DNA of 64,000 nucleotides from Symbiotaphrina buchneri (GCA_001599915.1 BCIG01000011.1:248001-312000); one strand, 5' to 3'. Shown: positions 34,583 through 46,584, counted from the first letter of the stretch. Made by a program: numbers and translations. The notes: generated from the sequence alone by a model not told the origin.

Positions 34583-35592
34583 GATGGACGCTGATGTAGG
34601 AAGAACCACGCAGGAGCAAACACCTTAATACCTAGGTCCTGAAATAACTTGTGTAGGCTTAGAGTTTCGTGGTTGAGTCGCTCGGATGTCCACCTCAGAT
34701 TGTGGTATCAAGTAAAGCTCGTACACGGCATGTGTGTCGGGGAGGTTGCGTGCGATAAAAGGTGATAGTAAGGTCCAGTTCGGCATTGGCACGTCCCGAC
34801 GTCCGGAGTGAGCAACAACGAGTAGCGCGAAGAGCGAGAAAGGATGTGGCTCGTCACGTGGACTGCATCATCGATTCGGTCCCTCTCTCGGCAACTCGGG
34901 GTTGGGGGGACGGCGGCTGCGAAGTATTCTCTAGTACCAGGTGCAGAAGCGCACATAAGTACCAGGTACTTTCCGGTGTATTCTAGTCGTGGTATGACGC
35001 ATGGAGACAAATTACTGGGTACTGAGTACTCGTGAGGTACTTGGGGTTACCAGAAGGAGGGTGAGCTTTCCCCGCAAAATCACAGACCACCGCCCTTGGG
35101 ACTTGGGACCTTGGAACCCTGGACCAGACCATTCTTCCCCTTCCGTTCAACTACATCCTCCTTCCTCCTTCCTCCTGCCGGCAATAGTCAACAACCAGCC
35201 GCATCAGCCAATCATACGGCATCCACACCACACCACACCTCCGCATTGGCTTCCCCAGGCCCTCCACACTCTTAAGTACTCGTACAGTACCTTACCTTTA
35301 CCTACCTGGCTTGCCTAGGTTCCGTTGTCTTACACATATTCAGCTACTTCTGTTCGCCATTCGACTGCTTCTGCCTCTGCCGCTGCCATCAACCAAAAAG
35401 CCTAGCGTCTGCTGCTCTGTCGGTCCTGATACGAGTATATACGACGTACTCCGTACCCCGCCTTCGCCTACAACCATCACTGTCTATCTGTCGGTCTGTC
35501 TTGTCTGTTCATCAAATCGGCATACAATCTCTCGCTCGTCGCGGGCCTGCTCACCCGCTTTCCACAGCCGATTCCTTTGACATCCTTCCGTC
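34583..35592. promoter_or_regulatory. Divergent spacer between the PNPOx-like and NIPSNAP genes
   Basis: A 1 kb spacer with repeated AGTACCAGGT/GGTACT words (34930-35045), a long pyrimidine-rich stretch from 35140 to the NIPSNAP start, and a TACTCCGTA at 35447. Pyrimidine-rich tracts before the start codon are typical of fungal promoters. No gene was seen. Confidence 0.45.
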
Positions 35593-36733
35593 ATGCTTGC
35601 GCGACGTCTGTTACGGACCTCGCAGTCCGGCGCATATCTTTCCACCCCCATGCTTCGTTCCTTCGCTACATCCGCTCAGCACCACAGCCCTACACGTGCC
35701 CCCTCTCTGGCCGACGTGACCCCAGACAATGCGGCGGCGTTCGATGAGCGACAGAGACAATTCCGCGAACACTTAGCAGCAACGCAAAGGCAAAGGCAGC
35801 AGCAGGCAAGCAGTCAGTCACCGGATTCTTCTCCCTCCAAACTCTCCCCTGATGAACTCACCTCCGAAGCTGCCGGATCACCTTTGGGCTCACTAGCTAC
35901 TGCTAGCGCAGATAACGGCGATGCAGAACCAAAGCAACGCAAGAACCCTCTCAAATCCTTGATCTACGGTACTCATGAAGGGCAAGAGATGGACCGGGAG
36001 ATCGAAAGGTCCTTCAGCCAGGTTCTCGCGCGAGGCAAATACGTCCATTCGATAGTGTTTCATGATGTCAAGCCGGATAAGGTAGACGAATATGTTCAAT
36101 TGGTGGGCAGCTGGTATCCTAAAGTTGCATCGATGCCGGAGAACAATGTTCACCTCGTCGGCAGTTGGCGAACAGAAGTGGGAGACTGTGATACCTTCGG
36201 TATGTCTTTCCACGAAGGAGTCTAATTCGCATGCTAACGAGCTGAAAGTCCACATCTGGGAATACCAGCGTTATCAGGGATACCATGCCTCGCTGCACTC
36301 GATAGCCAGCCACCCTGAATTCCCCGCATTCGATGCGAAACTCAAGTCGCTCATCAATTCCAAGAAGACCTCCCTAATGCAGGAATTCTCCTTTTGGCCA
36401 ACAACAGCACCAAGGAAGCTGGGTGGCGTGTTCGAGTTGCGATCATACACGCTCCACCCGGGCAACCTATTAGAATGGGAAACACACTGGAGGCGTGGTC
36501 TCAAGGCGAGGCGGGAAGTCATGGAAGGGGTAGGAGCTTGGTTTGTGCAGATCGGCGACCTGAACACCGTGCATCACTTGTGGCAATTTGCTGATCTGGA
36601 AGAGCGGAAGATCAGGCGGGAGAAGAGCTGGAGCATCGAAGGATGGGGGGATACTGTCCACAAGACTGTCCCACTTATCCAAAGCATGAAGAGCAAGATC
36701 CTAGTTCCGATGCCGTGGTCGCCGGTCGCTTAG
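35593..36733 (+). CDS. NIPSNAP family protein (mitochondrial)
   Basis: Exons 35593-36199 and 36249-36733 (intron 49 bp) give 363 residues. The N-terminus MLARRLLRTSQSGAYLSTPM with LRSFATSAQHH is a typical mitochondrial presequence. A low-complexity linker of about 100 residues follows. Two NIPSNAP repeats come next: the first around KYVHSIVFHDVKPDKVDEYV and VHIWEYQRYQGYHASL, the second around GGVFELRSYTLHPGNLLEWE and FVQIGDLNTVHHLWQFADL. NIPSNAP proteins are mitochondrial ferredoxin-fold proteins linked in animals to mitophagy and vesicle transport; the fungal role is not defined. Confidence 0.93.
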
Positions 36734-37121
36734 AAGTTGAGCGGGTGTTGCACATGTTGTATGCAAGTGGTGATATCTTGGTACTCGAATGCCAATTGGC
36801 TGCATACCTGGCGGGTTATCTTTTCAACTTCGATACCTTCTTTCAAATCAGATAGAGGCACATGATTACAATAAAATATTAGGAGCTTACGCTGGAATCG
36901 CTCAGCAATCAATCCAGCGAGTCTCGGCCTGTACCTGAATTTCGGTCAATAATAGATCCGCTCGTCTGCAATGCCACCCTATCCGTGATATATTTAAACC
37001 GAACTAGCGCCCGCCAGATAAGCGCAGCAACACAATATCGTGGCCACCAGGCCTTACCAGATTATTTTAACCTGTGGCAGTTGGTCAACAAGAGATCCCA
37101 ATCCTATAGAAGAACCATTTT

Positions 37122-38241
37122 ATGACTGGAGGTGCCGTCGCGACAACGGCTGGTAGAGGGAATGGCCTCATAGGTCTTTTCAGACGCTCTATTCCATACC
37201 TCTGTGGTCCGCGATACATCCGCCCTGCTCTAAGCGCGACGTCCTCTTTCTCCACCCTCGTCGCACACTGGACAATGCCTCCAGCAACAGCGCCAAGCCC
37301 AGAAGGGCGCAAGCTGAAGGTCTTGATGCTTCATGGTATTGTTCCGCCACCCGCTTCCCCTACCTGCGTATCGGCATTAGGCGTGGGGCCCCTATTTGAG
37401 CGTCCGCTAACGCTCTGCTACCCCAGGCTTCACCCAGTCTGGCCCCTTGTTCCACGCAAAGACCCGCGCCCTGGAAAAGTCTCTACAAAAAGCGTTCCCC
37501 GCGGCCCCCTCACCGGGACATCTATCCTCTTTTCCCGGAGGTATCGAACTCATTTATCCCACCGCGCCTATTCGCCTGCAGCCAAGAGACATGCATGGCT
37601 TCTCTGAAGATCATGACCAAGGGAAAGAGCCCGTAGAGCTGGACTCATGGGCATGGTGGAAGCGCAACGATGAGACAGGGGAGTTCGAGGGGATGGAAGA
37701 GGGTTTTGCCTCAATCGTGAACGTGATGAAGGAGCAGGGACCGATTCAGGGGGTTATGGAGTTCAGTCAAGGCGGCTATGCTGCGGGCATGATTGCGAGC
37801 CTCCTGGAGCCTGGACGGGTGGACGCATTTCAGCGATGGAGAGAAGAGCACAATGGCGTGGGGATTGAGTTCCCAAAAGCATTCTTAAAGGATGGAAGTG
37901 GGCCAGAGAGGTTTCAGATGCCCTTAAGCTTCGCAGTCGCATACAGCGGGGCCATTGCCCAACATACCCGGTATGGCGCAATTTATAACCCGAAAATCGA
38001 GACGCCGATGTTACATTTCATCGGGACATTGGATACAGTCGTTTCTGAGGAGCGGAGTCTGCAGTTAGCAGACGCGTGTAGAGAGAAAAGGGTCGTGTAT
38101 CACCCTGGAGGTCATTTTCTACCAAGTGGGAAGCATTATGTGGCTTCTTTAGTATCGTTCATCCGAGAGACACTGGAAGAGAAATCTCAACCGGATGAAA
38201 AGAAGGAAGAGAATGTTGAAGATATGGATGTGCCGTTTTAG
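37122..38241 (+). CDS. FSH-type serine hydrolase (alpha/beta hydrolase)
   Basis: Exons 37122-37335 and 37427-38241 (intron 91 bp) give 342 residues. The junction restores KVLMLHG-FTQSGPLFHAKT, the oxyanion-side block of the FSH family. The nucleophile elbow reads GVMEFSQGGYAAG, with Glu where Gly is usual. The Asp is in IGTLDTVVSEERS and the His in YHPGGHFLPSGKHYV. The first about 50 residues before MPPATAPSPEGRKLKVL contain RRSIPYLCGPRYIRP and could be a mitochondrial presequence; otherwise translation starts near 37275. FSH proteins are serine hydrolases of mostly unknown substrate. The C-terminus is charged (DEKKEENVEDMD). Confidence 0.88.
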
Positions 38242-39034
38242 AGTGGCTAGTCCTCCTCATCGCGATGCATAAAGCGACCATGTTTTCTGGGCTTTCTTTG
38301 TTCTAGAAAGTCTATGGTATGAGGTCTGCATACTGCTTGTTTTCCCCCGGCATAACCTCCCGCATGGAGGCGCCTCGTCCGTCGTCGCTTTCTCGGGGAG
38401 CTTCACCCTATCTCGTTGATAGGTTGGTCTCCACCACTTGGGATCGTCTGTGGTCGGGTGAATGATACGGGTGGCCTCATTCCCTCCAGCCGATGGCTTC
38501 CTTGGCCACCCTGTCCGTTCTATCAATCCCTGGGACCCTTATGTGTACTGGAATCCACCGAACATACCGAGAATCTTCAAACGAGACGATGTATGATTCA
38601 CCATCATATCAAATCCGCCGTTATCATATGTAACATTACAATCAATGGCTGCTTGAGAATAATGTCCTATTTCACTAGAAGACAATCAATGTGAAAATTC
38701 GGAAGACTTTGCAGATGTAGCAAAGCTTAAACTATTCACTTCCTTTGCTTCTTACACCCTCTTTTCCTCTCCTCTCTTGCTATTCAAACCCATGTCATAC
38801 TTTCATTCACCAAGATAAAGCATCAACAGGACCAAGGTGGCTTACCCAGTCAACCAGGGTCACTCCTATCTCAACTACGTTGCCCTACTGAGATCGACAA
38901 GGGTCATTTTCACCCCGATTCGTCTACTGGAAAACCAAGGTGAAATAGATCTCTTCATACGTTCGTCAGAGCTCACTCCCATACCAGCTATAATTTAACC
39001 ATCTTTGTAGGGCTTGTCTTTAGTCTTCAGCACC
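38242..39034. other. Intergenic, no gene recognised
   Basis: A 790 bp spacer. It contains the 3' flank of the FSH gene and a pyrimidine-rich stretch near 38740-38790 that may belong to the promoter of the helicase gene. Confidence 0.4.
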
Positions 39035-41094
39035 ATGGCGACACCACCTACCCTGGATGATATCGAAACAGGGTGGCGGGACGCATCACGCACCTTTGCT
39101 AAAGGTGTACCGCCCCTGCGGACTCGGCGCACGTCTTCTGTGATTGATGAGGAATCGGCCTACCCTACGGAATCCCAACTTAATGATGCCTGGCTTTCTG
39201 CCATGGTGCATTTCAGGTCCACGTCTGCGTCCGTAAGCGAAGAGGACGCATTGGTGGAGGGTGTTAGTGAAGAGCTCAGCCAAAGCGAACTTATGAAGCT
39301 CCTGCAACAGATGATAATCTCAGCCCGGGACCTTAGGACTCCAAGACCAATCAGACAACCGCCAGCTATTAAGCTCCCCCTCCTAGACTTTCAGCTAGAA
39401 GGAGTGGCAAGGATGATCTCATTCGAACGGGGCAAATTCAAGGGTGGAATTAACGGGGACGAGGTGGGACATGGAAAGACTATACAGGCAATAAGCACAA
39501 TTGTAGAGAACCCACCTGGGTCAAACACTCTACATAGGGCTACCCTTGTGGTACTATCAGGTCCGCATCTCCTGTGGCAGTGGTTTAGAGAGGTGGAGAA
39601 AGCTATGCACCCTGGTCATAGACTATCAGTCATTATTTTCCACCCTCAAGAGAATAGTGATGCAATGTCCCAGCCAAGAGACCAGCTTATGAGCTACGAC
39701 ATCATCTTAACCAGTGTCCAGATCTTGATGAGCGAACAGCGAGCAAAATCAAGAGGTATTGATGTGGGCAGGATCGTTCTCTCAGACCAGGAATTTTACA
39801 GGTATGTTAACAAGACGTCTTTGCCTCTGGCGCTTGCTGACCATGGTATAGACTCGTTGTGGATGAAGCACACAAGTATGTATCATGGACAAGTAAAGGC
39901 CGTGAAGTACTCAGCGCAATTCATACCGAACATACACTTCTTCTGACTGGGACCGCTTTTCGTAATAATACAATGGACCTTGGAGCACTACTAAGCATTT
40001 TGAAGATCAAGCCGTTCGATAACAAGAAGAATTTCCAGAAGGTAAGTTATCTTACCACCCTGGTGTAATATATTGTACTCAAACTAACTAAACAGGCATT
40101 TACAGAAGGCAAGAAAGGGAAACAAGTACCAACAAGCCAACAAGCCCTTAGTTTCAACTTTATAAAAGATCTATTCTATTTCTCACGCCATGGTCGTATA
40201 AGTCTCCCTCCGTGTGATGAAAAAGATATCATTGTGTCTCTTAGTTCAGAAGAACTATATCAGACTAATAGTCTCTACTATGAGTACCTAATTTCCTTTC
40301 AAGAGAATGGAACTGGAGATATGGGAAAGTTGATAAAGGCGAGACTGGCATGCGACCATCTGTTTCTCCCTGGACTACAGATTTGGGAAGACCCTACGGA
40401 CACAAGACATCAAAAGAATTATCGTCAGAAGATTAGGGCTCGTCTTAACAATGGATGGAAATCTAGTTCAAAGATTGACGTGTCTTTGTCCAGACTCAAG
40501 ATACGGCTTGCGGAAACCCCGAAAATGAAGTCAATATTCTTTTCTGAATACACCGCATTCTTGGAGATCCTCGCCATGGCGTTGGAACGAGAAAAAATCG
40601 AGGCATATCGTTATTATGGGGATATGAAACCGCAAGAGAAAGACCAGGTTATACGGGATGTTGAGACGCACTCAGGGCCCTGTGTCCTCCCCATGTCGTT
40701 TAAAGCGGGTTCAGAGGCTCTAAACATTACAAGCTGTTGTTATATCCAGATTCTAGCACCGGCATGGTGTCCAGGCTGGTTGAAACAAGCAAAAGGTCGT
40801 GTTATGCGATATGGGCAGCAGGCATCGGTTGTACATGTTGATTATTTCACTTGTGCTCCTGATGCAATGGTAGATTGCCACATGGGTACAGTCACAAGAC
40901 AGAAGCAACTCATCAGCTTCAAACTACTCAGTAACCGGCTAGCGAAGCCAAAAGAGCTGGATGATGCGAAGTGGCAGCAGACGTTGCTAAATTTCAAGAG
41001 AGCTTGGGAAGTCGAGGTGGGCCAACGTCTTTATGATGACAATAACTTGACCAGGGTCGAGCTGAGCCTTGGTGAAAACGAGGGCATGGCTTAG
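39035..41094 (+). CDS. SNF2-family helicase-like protein
   Basis: Exons 39035-39801, 39852-40041 and 40096-41094 give 651 residues. The first junction is decisive because it produces the DEAH box (GRIVLSDQEFYR-LVVDEAHKYVS). Helicase motifs: LPLLDFQLEGVARM, P-loop GDEVGHGKT (canonical SNF2 is DEMGLGKT), VVLSGPHLLWQW (Ia), LLLTGTAFRNN (III), then the C-terminal lobe with FFSEYTAFLEIL and GSEALNITSC (V), LAPAWCPGWLKQAKGRVMRYGQ (VI) quoted in part as KQAKGRVMRYGQ. It lacks extra DNA-binding, RING or chromatin-reader domains. This bare form resembles dispersed lineage-specific SNF2 genes of fungi rather than Rad5/Rad16 orthologues. After the stop, a neighbouring frame stays coding-like to 41435 (DDDEEGEEGCNT, ESIEELIRLGYSEVS), so the C-terminus may be cut by a frame change or reached by an unusual intron. 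Confidence 0.8.
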
Positions 41095-43270
41095 ACGATG
41101 ATGAGGAGGGGGAGGAAGGCTGCAACACCAGGGACAAAGCAGAATCTATAGAGGAATTGATCCGTCTGGGTTACTCAGAAGTCTCACCTGGGTCCACACT
41201 CGCTTCGTGCCTTGGTTGGAGGAACTTCATACAACCTTATAGCCCGAGATGGGTAGTTAGAGATCATGCATCAAAGGCTTCGTGGACAGTAGGTGCAGAA
41301 AGCGCACAATATGCTCTTTCGTCCACCTTACCTGAAAAAGGAGCTTGTACCATTCTGAGATCTTTCAGCCCTGTATTTCTGTCGAAATTTGCTGTTATGC
41401 CCAGTACAAGTGCGGGCTACAACTTACCTAGGTAGTTACCATCCCCACCAAATTCTAGCTTCTAGAAGGAGGTTTTACGAGAAGGAAAGCAAATTAGGCC
41501 TTGTCAATACATGCACTTTCGTTTCTGATCGTTATGGCAGATACCATGGTCAAATGAAGCTATACCTTGTCGTTTTGCCATGGTAAGGCCTGCCTTAGTT
41601 TCCCACATTGTCCTTGCTTTCAGGTTGCAGATCGCAGTATCCATTCCCGCCGTGTTAAGGTTCCATCCTTGGCACTTCAGCGCGCAACGCACATATTGTT
41701 TTTGTGTAAATAGATGTTTGGCTTGGCCCGTACGCCCTTGACTTCGCCTTGCCCTGTCAAGTTCAGCCACTTCGCGGATTGCTATCCACCGTCGTTAAGA
41801 CAAAAGTCGTCAATATTGTCAGGACTGTAGGATTATACACCCCGGTATCTCCTCTGTAGTAGAATACTAGAAAGAGAAAACTCCTCCAAAACCATGGAGG
41901 GATAAGGATCATATAGTCTGCATGGATCACAAGCAAAGCAGTAGATGTTGCAAGCAAGTAACTCCATCCACTTTTCCATCCACGTCCAGGCCCGCTCGTT
42001 TCTTACCGCTTCTCCTCCGGAAGGGTAGGAAACTGTCTTGGCATGATGATCGCCCGTCGCCTGGCTGCTGCGAATGCCTCTGTAGCAATTGGGGAACTCT
42101 CTGTCCTTATAGCGCTTCCGATAGACATGAAGAATCTGGGATAGCAAGTCAGTCAATTCTGTCCGATTTCAAGTCTTTGGCCTTGCTACAAACCCAAATG
42201 TGGCTGCTGAGCCTAGCATGTATTGTCCCAATGTGCGCAGGAAGCCGTTAGGCCCAGCGCCGAATCGAATGATGTTAACACTCCCTGCGTAAGAGAGTTG
42301 GCACGTGGTGAACCAAAGGGCTATGCAGGGCAGGGCCTACCGAAGAGAAAGCCTATAATTAATCCCACAGCTGAGAGTTGGGAAGTTCAGCACGCCGGTG
42401 ATCATGACAGAGAGTGCTTTGAGGCTCACATCCACCCATCATTGCTCCCATTTTCACTGCGAACTGTCAGCTGGCGTCTCTAAAAGCGAGGGAGCGGAGA
42501 CACTTTGGAGAAGCTCACATTTGTCTACCAGCGATGGCCCTTGCATGCCATGTGGCTGGACTGGAACCGGCATCTCCTTCTGTCTGTGACTGCCTATGGA
42601 AGTCTGGGAAGCTTGATATGGATCGGTTGTGAAGCAATGTGGGCAATCAGACGTTGACGGCCATAGCCCTTATTATTTGCTAGCTGGCGCTACGCAAGAG
42701 CCATCCAGAAAGGTGAGCCAGCAAGATGACTCGCTAGGCGATAGACACGTGACAAGTTCCCGTCTAAGACTGCCAGAACGCAAAGACCCCGACCACGAAA
42801 GACGAGGCGAGCCCGCTCGCTTCTCCGTACCTTAACCTACAACAACGACCCATCGAAATCAAACGGATCCCCCTTTGTCTTTGAACGCCCGGAAACACTC
42901 AAGGCCAATTGTCAGCTAGATCGATCGTTGGTGGCTTCTGGTCTGAAAGGTATGCTTATCCAGAGTCGCCAGGATCTGTGCCAAAAGCCCTTGGGCGTCT
43001 TCTGCTGAGGGTGCGGAGCTGGCGTCTACAATCTCCTGACGACAACCCGTATCGCGGCCGCGTGCTGACATGTTCAAAACTCAGGACCACCCTAGAAACC
43101 CCTACATGAACCACCATCCGCAGGAGCACATTATCCAGGAAATTCGGAACAAACTGGTATTGCAGTGATCTCCTAACTACACCACTGTGGAATAGACGTC
43201 GATGAGGGAGGCATCCACAGCCCGAACTTAAAGTCACCGTCTCGATTAGACTGCTCCCAACACGCCGCAG
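41095..43270. other. Gene-poor region; 5' part may be a lost C-terminus of the SNF2-like gene
   Basis: The first 340 bp keep a coding-like frame (41157-41435: LIRLGYSEVSPGSTLASCLG, WVVRDHASKASWTVG) out of phase with the SNF2-like stop. The remaining 1.8 kb contain only short frames with no resemblance to known proteins. The end lies in the promoter of the FHA gene. Confidence 0.45.
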
Positions 43271-45622
43271 ATGACTGCGGTAGCCACACCTCCGAGTTTT
43301 CAGCCAATTCTCCGGCCAGGATGGAATACGGGTGATGGAAGTCAAAGCGGTTTGAGTGCCATGAGTGCCGACGAGGTGTCGCGAATGTTCATGCCAAGAA
43401 AGAGTGCTCAACGGTCCAACTCTTCATCATCGCTCTCGTCTTCGTCATCCTCCTCTTCTACTTCCACCATCACACAACAGCCACTCCAGTCGAACGGGGT
43501 CACTCCTACTGGTGAACTAAGCGGCTGGGGGCAGGCATCCCGGAAGCAGCCCGGAAGGGGACTGTGGCCGGCTGGAAAGACGGAGCCGATATCAGGCATA
43601 TCTAACGCTCGATCACAGTCAAGTGCCGCTTCGTCAGGTCCGTCTGCTGCATCGGCGATGTCGGCCATCCATCAACCATCGACAATATTACCTTCCCAGC
43701 ACATGCTCCAGTCACAGAATCAACAAAATGGAGCACGAGCAGGTATTGTGCAAGGCCAATTGGATGGCCCCGCTGTTCTGAATTTATCGCCAATCAATGG
43801 GACTTTTGAGCGCAAGACTATCACTGTACCTTTCTTCCCCGAAGTCTTGCGGATTGGCCGACAGACCAACGCTAAAACTGTTCCGACTCCTGTGAATGGA
43901 TACTTTGACTCGAAGGTTCTGTCCCGACAACATGCGGAAATTTGGGCAGATAGGAGCGGGAAGATTTGGATCCGTGATGTCAAATCTTCTAATGGGACTT
44001 TTGTTAACGGCACTCGGCTATCGGCAGAAAATAAAGATTCTGAACCGCACGAGCTCAGAGAGCAAGATATCCTCGAGCTGGGAATTGATATAGTTAGCGA
44101 GGATCAGAGAACTGTGGTTCACCACAAGGTTGCCGCCAGGGTAGAGCATGCGGGGATCTATGCCGGAGCACAAAGTGTCCTTGACTTGAACTTTGGCGAC
44201 ATCGACCCTGCCTCCGGAAGCGGTTTGAGAGCCCCTCCGATGGGTCAGGATATGAGACAACTGCGTGGACGTGCTGGTAGCGCTGGCTCCGCTGGTAGTT
44301 CACGCATGGGGTGTGCTCCCCCCAGTGTTGCTGGAAGTAACATCAACGTCATGGGCCAGCAACGACACATGAATTTTTGGCTCACCCCGGTAACCATGGA
44401 GCAAATTGTCAAGAGGCTCATGGTAAGCGATTCTCATCCTCCAAAAGACAAGTTAGCTAACCATTGTACTCAGATCGAACTCAAAGCCGCCAAACAACAA
44501 TCTGATGATCTGAGCAGGACTGGACGTTACGTTGATTCAATCCTGAACCAAGGTCCCCAAGTCAGTGAACAGAAGCCTCAAGCAGAGCCAATGCGCCGGC
44601 ATATAAACGAGTTGCCCATACCTTCAGAGGGAGACGCAAAGGTTGTCTTCTCCGATCCTCCAGCACCGCCTCCCCAACAGCCATTACCGGAGAAGCCGGA
44701 TGGCGCTCGCCCAAGCACGACGGATGCCAGCCTGTCATCCCTACAGCCTGGAGAGACGAGCCAGCTTGAGCCGCAGTTCATCAACTCATTAGCGAAGCCG
44801 GATACGTCGCATCACATAGTGTCGCTAGTGGAAGCGTTGGCGTCTGCCAAGAAAGAAATCGACTCACAAGGAGCAAGAGTGAAGGACCTCGAAGAGTTGC
44901 TGCACCAAGAGCGACTGGCCAGGGAAAGCGCTGAAGAGCGTGCTCAAAGGCTAGAAATGGAACATCAGCTGAGACGACTGGAACACGCAGAGACCAAAGA
45001 GCTGACCAGAAAAGCTTCTGAAGAGAAAGATTCTTCCGAACGTCATGCTAATGGCACCATCCACACCTCCGGAGTAACCAGCAAAGATGGAATAGCAATA
45101 TCGGACGATCCAAAATCCGCGGCGGCCTCAACAGCCCGTCTCCAGCAAAAGTTAGACATCATGATGGCCGAGATGACGGAGATGAAGGATAGAATGGAGA
45201 GTTATCGACGGCGAGCGGAAGCAGCCGAGGAAGAGACTACATCAACTCGCAAGAGCCTGGCTGAAATGGTCGAGCATATTCGCAAGAGAGACGCAGAACA
45301 GGAAGCCAGCAGGACGAAGCAGAAAGTCACCGTGGGGAATCTGGGAACCCAAACGGACAGCGAGACAATCGTCGAAGGACTATCTGCTGCCGACGGTTCT
45401 ACGCAGGAGATGGTGCGAAAAGCAGGCATACAGAACGGCAAACCCATTGCTTCTGCGGACTTGGGAGAGTTGGAAAAGGTGGTATCTACAGCGCTTGCGC
45501 ATCCCCGGTCACGTCATGAGCAACTCATGACTACGGCACCTTACGCCAGCATCGTCGGTGTGGTCTTCATCGGAGTTGGATTAATGGCATTCCTAAACGG
45601 ATGGCAGAAGGTTGAACGATAG
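43271..45622 (+). CDS. Tail-anchored FHA-domain protein (Vps64/Far10/SLMAP-like, STRIPAK)
   Basis: The frame is open throughout, but 44423-44473 (51 bp, GTAAGC..CAG, with GCTAAC as branch-like sequence) has every mark of an intron and is a multiple of three without a stop. Spliced length is 766 residues, unspliced 783. A Ser-rich N-terminus ([13 protein letters not shown]) is followed by an FHA domain at about residues 193-290 (EVLRIGRQTNAKTVP, SRQHAEIWADRSGKIWIRDV, KSSNGTFVNGTRLS). Coiled coil follows at about 500-680, then one C-terminal membrane segment (SIVGVVFIGVGLMAFLNGW) with a short luminal tail. This layout is that of Vps64/Far10 in yeast, SLMAP in animals and PRO45 in Sordaria. These membrane-anchored members of the STRIPAK/FAR complex act in cell-cycle and fruiting-body signalling. 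Confidence 0.9.
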   Translation: MTAVATPPSFQPILRPGWNTGDGSQSGLSAMSADEVSRMFMPRKSAQRSNSSSSLSSSSSSSSTSTITQQPLQSNGVTPTGELSGWGQASRKQPGRGLWPAGKTEPISGISNARSQSSAASSGPSAASAMSAIHQPSTILPSQHMLQSQNQQNGARAGIVQGQLDGPAVLNLSPINGTFERKTITVPFFPEVLRIGRQTNAKTVPTPVNGYFDSKVLSRQHAEIWADRSGKIWIRDVKSSNGTFVNGTRLSAENKDSEPHELREQDILELGIDIVSEDQRTVVHHKVAARVEHAGIYAGAQSVLDLNFGDIDPASGSGLRAPPMGQDMRQLRGRAGSAGSAGSSRMGCAPPSVAGSNINVMGQQRHMNFWLTPVTMEQIVKRLMVSDSHPPKDKLANHCTQIELKAAKQQSDDLSRTGRYVDSILNQGPQVSEQKPQAEPMRRHINELPIPSEGDAKVVFSDPPAPPPQQPLPEKPDGARPSTTDASLSSLQPGETSQLEPQFINSLAKPDTSHHIVSLVEALASAKKEIDSQGARVKDLEELLHQERLARESAEERAQRLEMEHQLRRLEHAETKELTRKASEEKDSSERHANGTIHTSGVTSKDGIAISDDPKSAAASTARLQQKLDIMMAEMTEMKDRMESYRRRAEAAEEETTSTRKSLAEMVEHIRKRDAEQEASRTKQKVTVGNLGTQTDSETIVEGLSAADGSTQEMVRKAGIQNGKPIASADLGELEKVVSTALAHPRSRHEQLMTTAPYASIVGVVFIGVGLMAFLNGWQKVER
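44423..44473 (+). other. 51-bp in-frame stop-less intron of the FHA gene
   Basis: Donor GTAAGC follows CTCATG, branch-like GCTAAC lies about 20 bp before the acceptor CTCAG, and length and composition match the other introns in the window. Because it is 3n long without a stop, retention would add 17 residues rather than truncate the protein. Confidence 0.85.
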
Positions 45623-46584
45623 TGGATGATGTAGAAGTGATGACCTTCAATGATTTCCTCTCTACGGGCTATGGCCCCTACAATGCAAGCGTTTTGCCAT
45701 TTTCCCTTTCGGTTTTTTGTTTTGACGTTAGCAAGCCTGACGGCCTAGAGGCCGGCGACGTTCGTTCATTGATCTTTTTTTGCGTCTCCTTCTTTGTATA
45801 CATCTACCGAGGTCTATTGTTGTCCATTTGGATGCCATACCTTGTTAAGCATGGAGTTATGAGCAGGACGGTTGAAGGGCGATGGTCGTCTACTCGTCGG
45901 CGTTTTTATGCTTCACCCGATTAGGGCATCAAAAGGGTGATAGGGGAATTACATCGGGAGCAATGGAAATGATTCTTCCTCACCTTCTTTGTTTTTCTCT
46001 CTCGGGCCTGATGAGGGCTTGCAGATACAAGGGAATGGATCCGACTGCATTCACATAGACCGTTCTGTTGTTTGAAGTAAGTTGGGCCAGTCCGAGTCCG
46101 AAATAAACGATGCCCCCTTAAAAGACGCAACGTCTAATATTTACAACGGGTAACCGACATTAATTTCGGCGGCTGAGCAAAGAGTAGTGGACTTGGAGAA
46201 AGACCTTGCCAGGGCCAGACGTGTGGCGGCGGAAGAGAAAACCCCGCGGCTCGAGCCTTTTCGAGAGCAGATTTCCGCGGCGCGACAACGTGTAAAGAGG
46301 CGGAGGTCAAATGTCGTGAGGTTCAGGGGCTTGGACGGCGGGTGAACGGGCGGCCACAGATGGCCCTACCACTGACTTGACAGCACCACGCGCTGTTTTC
46401 AAGCAGCTGACCCAGCACAAGGCGGAGAGGGACTGGCAAATGTGGTTGGCCCGTCAGCTACATTCTCGTTATGTTGAGGCCGATGGCCATCCTTTGCATC
46501 TTAACGAGTAAGGTTCTCATTCTCCCCAGTAGTACGCACAATATAAATAAGTTATATACTATAATAAGAAACTAATCTAACAAG
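45623..46584. other. Intergenic between the FHA gene and tRNA-Glu
   Basis: A 960 bp spacer. 46150-46350 is GC- and purine-rich (AGAGGCGGAGG, GGCGGAAGAG), and short frames there read as Arg/Glu-rich coil-like sequence, but nothing can be supported as a gene. Confidence 0.4.
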
